NCBI GenBank assembly: GCA_964579825.1
Contig: CAZOHT010000017.1
Location: 1-64,000 of the forward strand
From: SPCO01 sp964579825
Lineage (GTDB): Bacteria; Chloroflexota; Limnocylindria; Limnocylindrales; CSP1-4
DNA: 64,000 bases
Direction: 5' to 3'
Shown here piece by piece: positions 7,368 to 16,100 of this stretch. Below the pieces are notes generated by a model, which made no database searches, was not told the DNA's origin, and worked only from the letters and a program-made list of their open reading frames with translations. The first letter of the stretch is position 1. Each line of letters begins with the position of its first letter. The translations under genes were made by a program, and so were the position numbers.

Positions 7368-8342
7368 ATGCCCGACACCCTCGTGTCGCCGGCCGTGTCC
7401 GCCCCCGACACCTCGGCGACCACCTCGCTCATCCGTGCCCGCGGACTGACCAAGCGGTTCGGCGAGTTCACCGCGGTGGACGCCGTCGACTTCGACGTCG
7501 CGCCCGGTGAATCGTTCGGGTTCCTCGGCCCGAACGGCGCCGGCAAGACCTCGACCATGCGGATGATCGGGTGCGTCTCGCCGATCACGGGCGGTTCGCT
7601 CCGGATCATGGACATGGATCCGGCGACCGACGGACCTCGCATCCGGGCACGCCTCGGCGTGGTGCCGCAGCAGGACACGCTGGACACGGAGCTCACGGTC
7701 CGCGAGAACCTGATCATCTACGGCCGCTACTTCGGGCTATCGCGGGCTGAGGTCGGCAGGCGCGCCGACGAACTGCTCGAGTTCGCCCAGCTGACCGAGC
7801 GGGCCGGCGACCAGGTGGAACCACTGTCGGGCGGGATGAAGCGCCGCCTGACCATCGCCCGGTCGCTGATCAACGAGCCGACGATCCTGCTCCTCGACGA
7901 GCCGACGACCGGCCTCGACCCGCAGGCCCGACACCTCCTGTGGGACCGGCTCTACCGGCTCAAGCAGCGCGGCGTGACGCTCGTCCTGACGACGCACTAC
8001 ATGGACGAGGCGGAGCAGCTGTGCGACCGGCTGGTCGTCATGGACAAGGCGAAGATCGTCGCCGAGGGCAGCCCGCGGTCCCTGATCGAGCAGTACTCGA
8101 CCCGTGAGGTCGCGGAACTTCGCTTCCTGCCGGACGTCGCCGAGACGCTCCACGGTCGCTTCGACGCCATCGCGCAGCGGACCGAGTTCCTGCCCGACCG
8201 GATCCTGCTCTACGCCGACGATGGTGAGGAGGCCGCGGTGGCGGTCCACGCGATGGGCCTCAAGCCGGAGGCCGTCCTCGTCCGCCGGTCGTCGCTGGAG
8301 GACGTCTTCCTGCGCCTGACCGGCCGCTCCCTCATCGAATAG
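7368..8342 (+). CDS. ABC-2 type transporter ATP-binding protein (DrrA/CcmA-like)
   Basis: ATPase subunit of an exporter whose two permeases follow directly. The 324 residues show Walker A GPNGAGKT (54-61), the signature LSGGMKRR, Walker B ILLLDEPTTGLDP and the switch His in LTTHYMDEAEQ. A C-terminal extension of about 80 residues after the core domain is typical of the DrrA group. An in-frame ATG at 7341 would add nine residues, but the TACCAT box at 7354-7359 lies between the two, so the second ATG is preferred. Substrates of this family range from antibiotics to lipids and polysaccharides; nothing here identifies the cargo. Confidence 0.88.
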   Translation: MPDTLVSPAVSAPDTSATTSLIRARGLTKRFGEFTAVDAVDFDVAPGESFGFLGPNGAGKTSTMRMIGCVSPITGGSLRIMDMDPATDGPRIRARLGVVPQQDTLDTELTVRENLIIYGRYFGLSRAEVGRRADELLEFAQLTERAGDQVEPLSGGMKRRLTIARSLINEPTILLLDEPTTGLDPQARHLLWDRLYRLKQRGVTLVLTTHYMDEAEQLCDRLVVMDKAKIVAEGSPRSLIEQYSTREVAELRFLPDVAETLHGRFDAIAQRTEFLPDRILLYADDGEEAAVAVHAMGLKPEAVLVRRSSLEDVFLRLTGRSLIE

Positions 8343-8364
8343 CCACGGACCCGTCGAGCCCTCG

Positions 8365-9195
8365 ATGACCGCCGTCGCCCGAACCCCGTCCGCTCCCGCC
8401 CCCCGGTCAGCCCCGGGCTCGACGATCGCGCGCGTCTTCGAACATCGGCTGCTCGCCTACAAGCGGACCTTCCGTTCGACGATCTTCACTTCGTTCGTGA
8501 CGCCGGCGCTGTTCCTCGCGGCGATGGGCCTGGGCCTCGGCTCGTACGTGGACGACGGCAGCAGCGCGTCGCTCGGCGGGATCAGCTATCTCGTGTTCCT
8601 GGCGCCCGGCTTGTTGGCCGCGGCGGCGATGAACTCGTCCGCCTTCGAGGCGACCTTCCCGGTCATGAGCGGGCTGCTCTGGAGCCGGATCTTCCATGCG
8701 ATGTACGCCTCGCCGATCTCGCCGCGCGACATCGCCCTGGGCAATCTCCTGTTCATCGCCGCGCGACTCCTGCTCATCTGCACGGTCTTCACGATCGTCA
8801 TCGTCCTGTTCGGGGCCGCCGAATCGCCGCTCATCGTGCTGGCCATCCCGGCCGCGGTCCTGACCGGCATGGCCTTCGCGGCGCCGATCGCCGCGTTCTC
8901 CGCCACCCAGAAGACACCGATCAAGTTCAACGCGCTGTTCCGGTTCGTCATCACGCCGCTGTTCCTGTTCTCCGGCACGTTCTTCCCGGTCTCGTCGCTG
9001 CCGCAGGCGCTGCAGGTCCTCGCCTGGTTGACGCCGCTCTACCACGGCGTCAACCTGACTCGTGGCCTGTCGCTCGGCACGATCACGGCGGATCCGATGG
9101 CCGCCCTGGTGGACGTCCTGTTCCTGTCGGCCTTCGTCATCGTCGGGACGTGGTTCGCGATCCGAACGATCGGGGCGAGGCTGGTGCGCGGATGA
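8365..9195 (+). CDS. ABC-2 type transporter permease
   Basis: A 276-residue integral membrane protein of the ABC-2 (DrrB-like) family. After a short cytosolic N-terminus it has about six hydrophobic segments, including AALFLAAMGLGLG, the helix around IVIVLFGAAESPLIVLAIP and a C-terminal helix ending WFAIRTIGARL. The family-typical FRFVITPLFLFSGTFFPVSSLP loop-helix is present. It starts 22 bases after the ATPase stop and overlaps the second permease by four bases (ATGA). The two permeases are related but not identical, which suggests a heterodimeric channel. Confidence 0.86.
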   Translation: MTAVARTPSAPAPRSAPGSTIARVFEHRLLAYKRTFRSTIFTSFVTPALFLAAMGLGLGSYVDDGSSASLGGISYLVFLAPGLLAAAAMNSSAFEATFPVMSGLLWSRIFHAMYASPISPRDIALGNLLFIAARLLLICTVFTIVIVLFGAAESPLIVLAIPAAVLTGMAFAAPIAAFSATQKTPIKFNALFRFVITPLFLFSGTFFPVSSLPQALQVLAWLTPLYHGVNLTRGLSLGTITADPMAALVDVLFLSAFVIVGTWFAIRTIGARLVRG

Positions 9196-9992
9196 CGGCG
9201 TTGCGCATCACGCCGACGTTCATGTTCGGCAGCCGCCGCTCGGCCAAGCTCATCGAGCGGAACCTGTACGTCTACAAGCACGGCTGGCTGGTGATCTTCA
9301 GCGGCTTCTTTGAGCCGCTGTTCTACCTGCTCGGCATCGGCTTCGGGATCGGGGCGTTGGTCGGGCCGGTCATCGGACCCGGCGGCCAGGAGATCACCTA
9401 TCAGCAGTTCGTGGCCCCGGCGCTGCTCGCCAGCTCGGCGATGAACGGGGCGATCCAGGAAGCCACGTTCAACTTCTTCTTCAAGTTGAACTACAACAAG
9501 ACGTTCGCCTCGATCCTGTCCACGCCGCTCTCGCCCGGTGACATCGCGATGGGCGAGCTCGGCTGGGCGCTCATCCGTGGCGGTCTCTACGCCATCGGCT
9601 TCATGGTCGTCATCGCGGTCCTGGGCCTGATCGTCTCACCGTGGGTCATCCTCGCGTTCCCGGCCGCGCTCCTGGTCGGCTTCGCGTTCGGCGCGGTCGG
9701 CATGGCCTGCACGTCGTTCATGCGCTCGTGGCAGGACTTCGATCTCATCAACATCGTCGTCCTGCCGATGTTCCTGTTCTCGGCCACGTTCTACCCGATC
9801 ACCGCCTACCCGCCGGCCCTGCAAGCGCTCGTCTCGATCACGCCGCTCTATCAGGGCGTGGAGCTGATCCGCGCGCTGTCGGTGGGCTACGTGTCGCCGG
9901 CCCTCCTCGTCAACGTCGTCTACCTTGCGGTCATGGGCCTCATCGGCCTCGTCATCACCTCACGTCGGCTCGACAAGCTCCTGCTCAAGTAG
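9192..9992 (+). CDS. ABC-2 type transporter permease (second subunit)
   Basis: The second membrane subunit, 266 residues, with the same topology as its upstream neighbour: amphipathic N-terminus (LIERNLYVYKHGW), about six transmembrane helices and the counterpart motif LPMFLFSATFYPITAYPPALQ. The ATG at 9192 sits inside the preceding stop as ATGA, so earlier in-frame codons are discarded. The three-gene exporter ends here; the DNA glycosylase begins 25 bases later and may be read from the same transcript without being functionally related. Confidence 0.86.
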   Translation: MTALRITPTFMFGSRRSAKLIERNLYVYKHGWLVIFSGFFEPLFYLLGIGFGIGALVGPVIGPGGQEITYQQFVAPALLASSAMNGAIQEATFNFFFKLNYNKTFASILSTPLSPGDIAMGELGWALIRGGLYAIGFMVVIAVLGLIVSPWVILAFPAALLVGFAFGAVGMACTSFMRSWQDFDLINIVVLPMFLFSATFYPITAYPPALQALVSITPLYQGVELIRALSVGYVSPALLVNVVYLAVMGLIGLVITSRRLDKLLLK

Positions 9993-10017
9993 GCCACGAC
10001 CCGATGGTGGAGCGCGC

Positions 10018-10701
10018 ATGACGGACCTGGTCGCCCTCGCCCAGCTGTCCGCCGAGGTCGTCGCGTGCCGCCGTTGCCCACGCCTGGTCGAGTGGCGGGA
10101 GCGGGTCGCCGTGGAGAAGGTGGCGCGCTTCCGCGACGAGCCGTACTGGGGGAAGCCGCTGCCGGGCTTCGGGGATCCGGCGGGCCGCATCCTGATCATC
10201 GGTCTCGCGCCGGCGGCCCACGGCGGCAACCGCACCGGGCGGGTGTTCACCGGTGACAAGTCCGGCGACTTCCTGTGGGCGGCGCTCCACGGGGCCGGCC
10301 TGGCGGACCGGCCGTCCTCGCGACGGGCCGATGACGGCCTCACCCTGACCGACGCGTACATCGCCGCCGCGGTCCGCTGCGCGCCGCCGCTCAACAAGCC
10401 GACCAACGACGAGCGCGATGCCTGCGCCCCGTTCCTCGCCCGGGAGATCGCGTTGCTGACGGACCTGCGCGTGATCCTGGCGCTCGGTACGTTCGGCTGG
10501 GACGCGGCGCTGAGGGCGCTCCGGACCCTCGGGCATCCGGCGTCACCCAAGCCCCGCTTCGGGCACGGCGTGTCGTACGAGGTCGGCCCGTATCGGCTGA
10601 TGGGCTCGTATCACCCGAGCCAGCAGAACACGTTCACCGGCCGGCTGACCGTGACCATGTTCGACGAGGCCATCGCGCAGGCCGTCGCGCTCGCCGGCTG
10701 A
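10018..10701 (+). CDS. Uracil-DNA glycosylase family 5 (UDGb-type, Fe-S)
   Basis: Removes uracil and other deaminated bases from DNA to start base excision repair. The 227-residue protein has the family motif GLAPAAHGGNRTGRVFTGD (62-80), characteristic of UDGb because the catalytic polar residue of other families is replaced by Ala, and the C-terminal SYHPSQQNT motif. Four cysteines (C17, C20, C121, C136) match the 4Fe-4S ligands of families 4 and 5. The start ATG at 10018 lies 25 bases after the exporter gene. Family 5 enzymes are typical of Actinobacteria, Chloroflexi, Thermus and archaea. Confidence 0.9.
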   Translation: MTDLVALAQLSAEVVACRRCPRLVEWRERVAVEKVARFRDEPYWGKPLPGFGDPAGRILIIGLAPAAHGGNRTGRVFTGDKSGDFLWAALHGAGLADRPSSRRADDGLTLTDAYIAAAVRCAPPLNKPTNDERDACAPFLAREIALLTDLRVILALGTFGWDAALRALRTLGHPASPKPRFGHGVSYEVGPYRLMGSYHPSQQNTFTGRLTVTMFDEAIAQAVALAG

Positions 10702-10709
10702 TCGCGGCG

Positions 10710-10715
10710 TACGAT
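10710..10715 (+). promoter_or_regulatory. -10 box TACGAT before the FAD oxidoreductase
   Basis: TACGAT lies 22 bases before the ATG at 10738, with a GGAGG ribosome binding site at 10732-10736 in between. This suggests a promoter with a very short leader. Confidence 0.35.
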
Positions 10716-10737
10716 CGCGACCCCTGAGCTTGGAGGC

Positions 10738-12159
10738 ATGGTGGACGACGGATCGGGACCCGTGGAACGACATGACGTGGTGGTCATCGGCGGCGGCATC
10801 GCCGGGCTGTCCGCGACCTGGCGTCTGCGCGACCGCGATGTCGTCCTGCTCGAAGCGTCGGACCGGCTGGGGGGTCGCGTCCGATCGGAGCCGTACGGCG
10901 ACTACTGGCTGAACTACGGCGCGCACCTGTTCCCGGCACCGGGGTCGCTGGTCGATACGATGGCGCGTGAGGTCGAGCTCGAGATGGTCCCGGTGTGGGG
11001 CGGGATGATGGGCCTCGCCGTCGGCGATACCCGGCTGACGAGCGGCCGGATCGAGTCGTACCCGTTGCGTCTCCCGCTGTCGCTGCGCGACAAGGCGGCG
11101 TTCGCGATCAAGGGCCTCCAGATCCAGCGGGCCGTCGCCAGCTACCAGCGCACCGCCAGGCCGGGCCCGGACGACACGCCCGCCATGGTCCGCGACCGCG
11201 TCCTCGGGTTCCTCGACGACCGCACGTTCGCGGACTTCCTCGGCTCGATGCCGGCGGCCGTCGAGGGGATCTTCTCGACGGCCTCGCACCGCGCGACGGC
11301 GGAACTCGATGAGATCTCGGCGGGTGGTGGCATCGGCCTGTTCGCCCTCGTGTGGGGAGGCAAGAAGTCGCTCATCGCACGGAACCTGCTGGGTGGCACG
11401 GGCCGGCTCCCGGCTGCGCTCGGGACCGCGCTGGGGGACGCGGCGCGGACGCACGCCAGGGCCGAGGCGATCCGGCCCGACGGCGACGGCCACGTCGTCG
11501 AGTACCTCGACCATGGGTCGCCGCGCCGTGTCCGGGCCCGCCACGTCATCGTCGCGGCCCAGGCGCCGTTCGCGTCCGGCCTCATCGCCCAGATCGCTCC
11601 GGCGGCCTCCGAGGCGCTCGGGCGGATGTCGTACGGCGCGTTCCTGAGCGTGGCCGTCGCCACGACGGAGACCACGACGATGCCGTGGGACGACGTCTAC
11701 GCCATGGCGACACCCGGCCGGGTCTTCGACATGTTCACGAACCAGGGCCATGCCCTCCGGACACCGGGTCCGCGACGACCGGGCGGCAGCCTCATGCTGT
11801 TCGCCGGCGCGCAGGCCGCCGCGGCGCTGCTGACCGAGTCCGACGACACGATCGTCGACCGCTTCGTCCGCGACCTCGTCGGGCTCTACCCGGAGGCGCG
11901 CGGGATCGTCGGCGACGCGCGCGTCCAGCGCTGGCCGATGGGCAACGTGTATGCCAAGCCCGGTCGACAGCGGCTGCAGGCCGCGATCGAGGGCCCACTC
12001 GGGCCGCTCGCGAACGTCCACCTGGCGGGCGACTACTTCGCCGAACTCGGCAATCTCGAGATGGCGGCGCGCACCGGCGCGGCTGCGGCCGACCGGGTGG
12101 CGTCGATGCTCGACTCGAGCGGCAGTCCAGGATCCACACCAGCGGAGGCGGTCCCATGA
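10738..12159 (+). CDS. FAD-dependent amine oxidase/protoporphyrinogen oxidase-like oxidoreductase
   Basis: A 473-residue flavoprotein. The N-terminus has the Rossmann dinucleotide motif VVVIGGGIAGLSATWRL (about 15-31), followed by the LEASDRLGGRVRS motif shared by monoamine oxidases, protoporphyrinogen oxidases and carotenoid desaturases. Near the C-terminus NVHLAGDYFAELGNLEMAARTGAAAADRV matches the second FAD-contact motif. No signal peptide or membrane segment is apparent. The substrate cannot be assigned; no heme genes are adjacent. GGAGG at 10732-10736 supports the start, and its stop overlaps the next gene as ATGA, so the two are probably cotranscribed. Confidence 0.82.
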   Translation: MVDDGSGPVERHDVVVIGGGIAGLSATWRLRDRDVVLLEASDRLGGRVRSEPYGDYWLNYGAHLFPAPGSLVDTMAREVELEMVPVWGGMMGLAVGDTRLTSGRIESYPLRLPLSLRDKAAFAIKGLQIQRAVASYQRTARPGPDDTPAMVRDRVLGFLDDRTFADFLGSMPAAVEGIFSTASHRATAELDEISAGGGIGLFALVWGGKKSLIARNLLGGTGRLPAALGTALGDAARTHARAEAIRPDGDGHVVEYLDHGSPRRVRARHVIVAAQAPFASGLIAQIAPAASEALGRMSYGAFLSVAVATTETTTMPWDDVYAMATPGRVFDMFTNQGHALRTPGPRRPGGSLMLFAGAQAAAALLTESDDTIVDRFVRDLVGLYPEARGIVGDARVQRWPMGNVYAKPGRQRLQAAIEGPLGPLANVHLAGDYFAELGNLEMAARTGAAAADRVASMLDSSGSPGSTPAEAVP

Positions 12160-13070
12160 CAGGTCCCCAGCGATTCGACGGCGTCCTTCCCGCGCTCATC
12201 ACGCCGTTCACGCCCGACGGGAGCGAGGTCGACCTGACCGCCCTGCGGGCGGTCATCGAGCGCTGCATCGACGCCGGCGTCGGCGGCCTCGTCCCCAACG
12301 GCAGCACCGGTGAGTTCACGGCGCTCACCGCCGACGAGCGGCGGGCCGTCGTGGAGGTCACGGTCGAGACGGCGGCCGGGCGAGTCCCGACGGTCGCCGC
12401 CACGGGTGCCCTGACGACCGCCGAGACCGTCGAGCTGAGCGCCCACGCGGAACGGGCCGGCGCCGCGGGCGTGATGATCGTGCCGCCGTTCTACGGGGCC
12501 CCGACCTGGCCCGAACTCCTGGCCCACATCTCGGCCGTCGCGGACCGGGTCTCGATCCCGATCATGTACTACAACATCCCGAGTATCACGGGCGTGACCC
12601 TGACCGCCGAACGTGCGGCCGACCTCGCTCGCGTCGGCGTGTCGTCCCTCAAGGACACCGGCGGCGACGCGGTCCTCCAGACCGAATTGATGCAGCGGGA
12701 AGGCGACGTCCCGGTCCTGCTCAACGGCTGGGACACGCTCACGTTCGCTGCGCTGGCCGCCGGTTCGCGCGGCGTGGTCTGGGGCGCGGCGTCGTTCATG
12801 CCGGCCGAGTGCGTCCTCCTGCATCGCCTGCTCATCGCGGACCTGGACCTGGCGGCGGCGCGCGACCTGTGGTCGCGCCTGTGGCCGATCTGTGCGTTCC
12901 TCGAGTCCACGAGCTATGCGGCAGCCGTCAAGTCGGCCTGCCGCGCGGTCGGGCTGACGACCGGGCCGGTCCGCGGGCCGCTGCTGGACCTGTCGACCGA
13001 GGATGCCGGCCGGCTGGCCAGGCTGCTCGAGGCCGCCGGTGTGATCGGCGCAGTCGAGATCCGTGCCTAG
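12156..13070 (+). CDS. DapA/NanA-family aldolase or lyase (not a typical dihydrodipicolinate synthase)
   Basis: A 304-residue TIM-barrel of the pyruvate-dependent class I aldolase family. Visible hallmarks are GGLVPNGSTGEF (usually GTTGE), the active-site Tyr in YYNIP and the Schiff-base Lys in SLKDTGG. The Arg that binds the second substrate's carboxylate in true dihydrodipicolinate synthases (PSRTG context) is replaced: the sequence reads PSITG. The enzyme is therefore more likely a paralogue acting on another 2-keto acid or aldehyde. It overlaps the upstream FAD oxidoreductase by four bases and has GGAGG seven bases before its ATG. Confidence 0.82.
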   Translation: MTGPQRFDGVLPALITPFTPDGSEVDLTALRAVIERCIDAGVGGLVPNGSTGEFTALTADERRAVVEVTVETAAGRVPTVAATGALTTAETVELSAHAERAGAAGVMIVPPFYGAPTWPELLAHISAVADRVSIPIMYYNIPSITGVTLTAERAADLARVGVSSLKDTGGDAVLQTELMQREGDVPVLLNGWDTLTFAALAAGSRGVVWGAASFMPAECVLLHRLLIADLDLAAARDLWSRLWPICAFLESTSYAAAVKSACRAVGLTTGPVRGPLLDLSTEDAGRLARLLEAAGVIGAVEIRA

Positions 13071-13074
13071 GGCG

Positions 13075-13092
13075 ATCGCCGTCCGGCGATCC
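13075..13092 (+). terminator. Stem-loop after the DapA-family gene
   Basis: A perfect 7-bp stem, GATCGCC (13075-13081) paired with GGCGATC (13086-13092), with a GTCC loop, sits just after the stop at 13070 and before dnaJ. No T-run follows, so a terminator role is plausible but unproven. Confidence 0.4.
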
Positions 13093-13140
13093 CCATCTCG
13101 CGAGAGACATCGTCGGTCGGTGCCGTCGGCCGACCTCCCG

Positions 13141-13146
13141 TATCCT
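13141..13146 (+). promoter_or_regulatory. -10 box TATCCT upstream of dnaJ
   Basis: TATCCT ends nine bases before the dnaJ ATG and no Shine-Dalgarno sequence lies between. The dnaJ mRNA could be leaderless or nearly so. No CIRCE element is visible in the intergenic region. Confidence 0.4.
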
Positions 13147-13155
13147 TCGTGACCG

Positions 13156-14286
13156 ATGGCCACCGCAGAGCGCGACTACTACGAGGTCCTGGGGGTCGAA
13201 CGTGGCGCGTCCGACGCGGAGCTGAAGCGCGCCTTTCGCAAGCTCGCCCAGCAGTGGCACCCGGACGTCAACTCGACGCCGGAGGCGCAGGAGCGGTTCA
13301 AGGAGATCAACCAGGCGTACCAGGTGCTCTCGGATCCGCAGCAGCGCCAGCGCTACGACATGTTCGGCGCGGCCGGCGTCAACGGAGCCGGTGGGGCGGG
13401 GGGCGCCGGGTTCGAAGGCGGTTTCGGGGGCTTCAGCGACATCTTCGATGCGTTCTTCGGCGGGGCCGGCAGCGCGAGTTCGGCCCGGCGTGGCCGCCCC
13501 CAGCCCGGCGCGGACCTGCGCTACGACCTGCGCCTGACCTTCGAGGAGGCGATCAACGGCACGGAGAAGGAGATCGAGTTCCCGGTCCTCCTGCGCTGCG
13601 CCACCTGCAAGGGGAGTGGCGCCAAGGAAGGCGTGGAGCCGGTCACGTGCCCGCAGTGCGATGGTCGCGGCGAGATCCGCAGCGTCCGCCAGACGATGCT
13701 CGGCCAGATGGTCAACGTCAGCGCCTGCCCGCGCTGCAAGGGCGAGGGCAAGATCATCGAGTCGGCGTGTCCCACCTGCAAGGGCGAGGGCCGCACCGAG
13801 CAGCGTCGCACGCTGCGCGTCACCATCCCGCCGGGGATCGACGAGGGCCACCAGATCCGCCTGTCGAACGAGGGCGAAGTCGGGGCTCGAGGCGGTCCCG
13901 CCGGCAGCCTGTACGTGGCCGTCCACGTCGCGCCGCACACGTCCCTCAAGCGAGACGGGACGGAGCTGTACTTCGAGGCGGACGTGTCCATCGCCCAGGC
14001 GGCGCTCGGGACGCGGATCATGGTCCCGACGGTGGACGGCACCGAAGAGGTCGAGATCAAGCCCGGGACCCAGCCCGAGACCGAGATCCGATTGCGCGGC
14101 AAGGGCGTCCCGCACCTGCGCCGGTCGGGGTCGCGCGGCGACCTGCACGTGCTGGTCAACGTCGTCGTGCCGACCAAGCTGACGAAGCGCCAGAAGGAAC
14201 TGCTGTCCGCGTATGCGGACGAATCGGGCGAGATCACCCACGCGACCGGGAGCTTCTTCGACAAGGTCCGTGACGCCCTCGGCTGA
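13156..14286 (+). CDS. dnaJ: Co-chaperone DnaJ (Hsp40)
   Basis: The Hsp40 partner that delivers substrates to DnaK and stimulates its ATPase. The 376 residues show all classical parts: J domain with HPD in QQWHPDVN, a Gly/Phe-rich linker (about 75-115), four CxxCxGxG zinc-binding repeats (CATCKGSG, CPQCDGRG, CPRCKGEG, CPTCKGEG), and the C-terminal beta domains with RLRGKGVPHLR. It is about 10 kb from dnaK, upstream of prmA, an arrangement also common in Firmicutes and related phyla. The prmA start lies inside its last codons. Confidence 0.97.
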   Translation: MATAERDYYEVLGVERGASDAELKRAFRKLAQQWHPDVNSTPEAQERFKEINQAYQVLSDPQQRQRYDMFGAAGVNGAGGAGGAGFEGGFGGFSDIFDAFFGGAGSASSARRGRPQPGADLRYDLRLTFEEAINGTEKEIEFPVLLRCATCKGSGAKEGVEPVTCPQCDGRGEIRSVRQTMLGQMVNVSACPRCKGEGKIIESACPTCKGEGRTEQRRTLRVTIPPGIDEGHQIRLSNEGEVGARGGPAGSLYVAVHVAPHTSLKRDGTELYFEADVSIAQAALGTRIMVPTVDGTEEVEIKPGTQPETEIRLRGKGVPHLRRSGSRGDLHVLVNVVVPTKLTKRQKELLSAYADESGEITHATGSFFDKVRDALG

Positions 14287-15244
14287 CGGGGGCGCAGGCG
14301 GCACGATCCCGACCACCGCAGGCGCGTGGCTGGAACTGTCGGTCGTGGTCGACGTGGAGGCGGTCGAGGCGGTCAGCGAGATCCTGGGCCGCTACGCCCC
14401 GGCCGGCACGTCCGTGGAGCCGGCGTTCGACCTCGTAGACGAGGGCCTCGGCGCTCGCGTGGACCCGACACGGCCGGCCACCGTCCGGGCGTACGTGCCG
14501 GCCGGCGACCCCGCCGCGGCGGAGTCGGTCGTGGCGGACGTGGCCTCGGCGCTCGGGCACCTGCAGGCCTTCGGGCTTCGGCCGATCGGTGATGTCCGGA
14601 CCCGGCTCGTGGAGGAGGCCGACTGGGCCGATGCCTGGAAGGCGTACTTCCCGGTGCTTCGGGTCGGCCGCCGGATCGTCATCCGGCCCACCTGGCGGCG
14701 GCACCGGCGGCAGCCGGACGACGTGGTCCTGGCCCTGGATCCCGGGATGGCCTTCGGGACGGGCCTCCATCCCACGACGCGGCTGTGCCTGGCGGCCCTG
14801 GAGGTCGTGGCGGACCGTGGCGACCTGGCGGGGACACGGGTGCTGGACGTCGGTTGCGGGTCCGGGATCCTGGCCATCGCGGCGGTCAAGCTCGGCGCGG
14901 CGTCGGCGTTCGGCGTCGACACGGACCCGGTCGCCGAGGAGGCGACCCGCCTCAACGCCCGCCGCAACCGGCTCGTCCGGCGCATCCGGGCCCGGGCGGG
15001 AAGCCTGCCGAGTGGCGAGCCCGGCTTCGACATCGTGCTCGCCAACCTGATCGCCGGCGTGCTCGTGCCGCTGGCCGCGCCGCTGCGGGACGAGCTGCGC
15101 CCCGGAGGTGTCCTGCTGGCGTCCGGGATCTTCCATGACCGCGAGGCGGCCGTCGTCGCGGCGTTCGAGGCGGCCGGGCTGGCGATCGCGGTGCGGACCA
15201 CCGAGGGGGACTGGGTGGCGCTCGAGGCCCGGCGGCCGGGCTGA
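14270..15244 (+). CDS. prmA: Ribosomal protein L11 methyltransferase PrmA
   Basis: Trimethylates ribosomal protein L11 using SAM. The N-terminal substrate-recognition domain starts at AWLELSVVVDVEAVEAVSEIL, and the catalytic domain carries DPGMAFGTGLHPTT, the PrmA-diagnostic motif, followed by the SAM motif LDVGCGSGILAIAA and NLIAGVL. The GTG at 14270 gives 324 residues and overlaps dnaJ by 17 bases; the in-frame ATG at 14213 lies deep inside dnaJ and is less likely. About 20 residues precede the conserved region, so the exact start remains uncertain. The dnaJ-prmA pairing is well known in several phyla. Confidence 0.9.
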   Translation: MTPSADGGAGGTIPTTAGAWLELSVVVDVEAVEAVSEILGRYAPAGTSVEPAFDLVDEGLGARVDPTRPATVRAYVPAGDPAAAESVVADVASALGHLQAFGLRPIGDVRTRLVEEADWADAWKAYFPVLRVGRRIVIRPTWRRHRRQPDDVVLALDPGMAFGTGLHPTTRLCLAALEVVADRGDLAGTRVLDVGCGSGILAIAAVKLGAASAFGVDTDPVAEEATRLNARRNRLVRRIRARAGSLPSGEPGFDIVLANLIAGVLVPLAAPLRDELRPGGVLLASGIFHDREAAVVAAFEAAGLAIAVRTTEGDWVALEARRPG

Positions 15245-15258
15245 ACGGCCGGTCACCC

Positions 15259-15264
15259 TACAAT
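15259..15264 (+). promoter_or_regulatory. -10 box TACAAT, leaderless promoter candidate
   Basis: TACAAT lies eight bases before the ATG at 15273. The intervening CCGTCTCG has no ribosome binding site, so transcription probably starts at or near the start codon. Confidence 0.5.
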
Positions 15265-15272
15265 CCGTCTCG

Positions 15273-15734
15273 ATGCCGTCGAACCTGTTCCCGATCCTGC
15301 TGATCGCCCACATCATGCTGGCGGTCTGCCTGGTCCTGCCGTCGATCCTGCTGCCGTTCACCCTGCGGACGCGACGGGCCACCGTCGACTCGGACAGCCG
15401 CGTGGTCCAGGGCCTGCTGTATGCCCAGACGCACGGCACGATCGTCATCGGGGCCGGGCTGGCGATCACCGGCCTGGGGCTCGTGGCGTCGCTCGGATCC
15501 GGGATGTTCCAGCAGCCATGGCTGGTCCTCGCGCTGACGATCTACTTCGCGAACCTCGCGCTGGCGTTCTTCATCCAGCGCCCCAACCTGCGGCGTCTGG
15601 TCGGCGTCACGGCCGCCACGGACGACCGGGTCTGGAAGGAACGCGCCAAGCGCCAGCGCTACGTCTCCTACCTGATGGCCGGGTTGGTCGGGACGATCGG
15701 GTTCCTGATGAGCACCAAGCCGGTCCTGTGGTGA
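15273..15734 (+). CDS. Integral membrane protein, DUF2269-like
   Basis: A 153-residue protein with four predicted transmembrane segments: roughly residues 6-27, 50-72, 76-96 and 130-148. The central polar stretch QRPNLRRLVGV and the C-terminal KRQRYVSYLMAGLVGTIGFLMSTKP fit predicted membrane proteins of the DUF2269 type; this assignment is from pattern memory only. No catalytic motif is visible. The ATG at 15273 is chosen because the hydrophobic first helix begins there and a TACAAT box lies just before it. It is followed after 12 bases by the HIT gene, so the two may be cotranscribed. Confidence 0.65.
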   Translation: MPSNLFPILLIAHIMLAVCLVLPSILLPFTLRTRRATVDSDSRVVQGLLYAQTHGTIVIGAGLAITGLGLVASLGSGMFQQPWLVLALTIYFANLALAFFIQRPNLRRLVGVTAATDDRVWKERAKRQRYVSYLMAGLVGTIGFLMSTKPVLW

Positions 15735-15746
15735 TGGAGGTGTCCT

Positions 15747-16100
15747 GTGGCTGACGCGTCGACTTGCCTGTTCTGCCGGATCGTCGCCGGCGACCTGCCG
15801 TCCGACAGGGTCCACGAAGACGATCTCGTCGTCGCCATCCGCGACATCGAACCGGAGGCGCCGACCCACCTGCTCATCCTGCCGCGGGAACACATCCGCT
15901 CGGCCGCGGACCTGGGTGAGGCGCATGGCGTCCTCCTCGGCCGGATGTTCGCCGTGGCCGCGAACCTCGCCCGGACGGACGGCGTCGCGGATGCCGGGTA
16001 CCGCCTCGTCACGAACGTCGGGGACCAGGGGGGTCAGTCCGTCCATCACCTCCACATCCACCTGCTGGGTGGGCGGCCGATGGGCTGGCCGCCCGGATGA
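15747..16100 (+). CDS. HIT family nucleotide-binding hydrolase
   Basis: A 117-residue histidine-triad protein of the HINT type, usually a purine nucleoside phosphoramidase in the cytoplasm. The N-terminal CLFCRIVAGDLPS with a Cys pair (C7, C10) is typical, as is the catalytic HHLHIHLLGGRPMGWPPG at the C-terminus containing the H-x-H-x-H triad. The start is a GTG at 15747 with GGAGG at 15736-15740 in good spacing. It overlaps the following lipoprotein gene by four bases. Confidence 0.93.
   Translation: MADASTCLFCRIVAGDLPSDRVHEDDLVVAIRDIEPEAPTHLLILPREHIRSAADLGEAHGVLLGRMFAVAANLARTDGVADAGYRLVTNVGDQGGQSVHHLHIHLLGGRPMGWPPG

Noticed and set aside
12033..13163. Antisense frame of 376 codons opposite the DapA-family gene
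   Set aside because: It has no motifs and a composition typical of complementary-strand frames; the plus strand encodes a clear enzyme.
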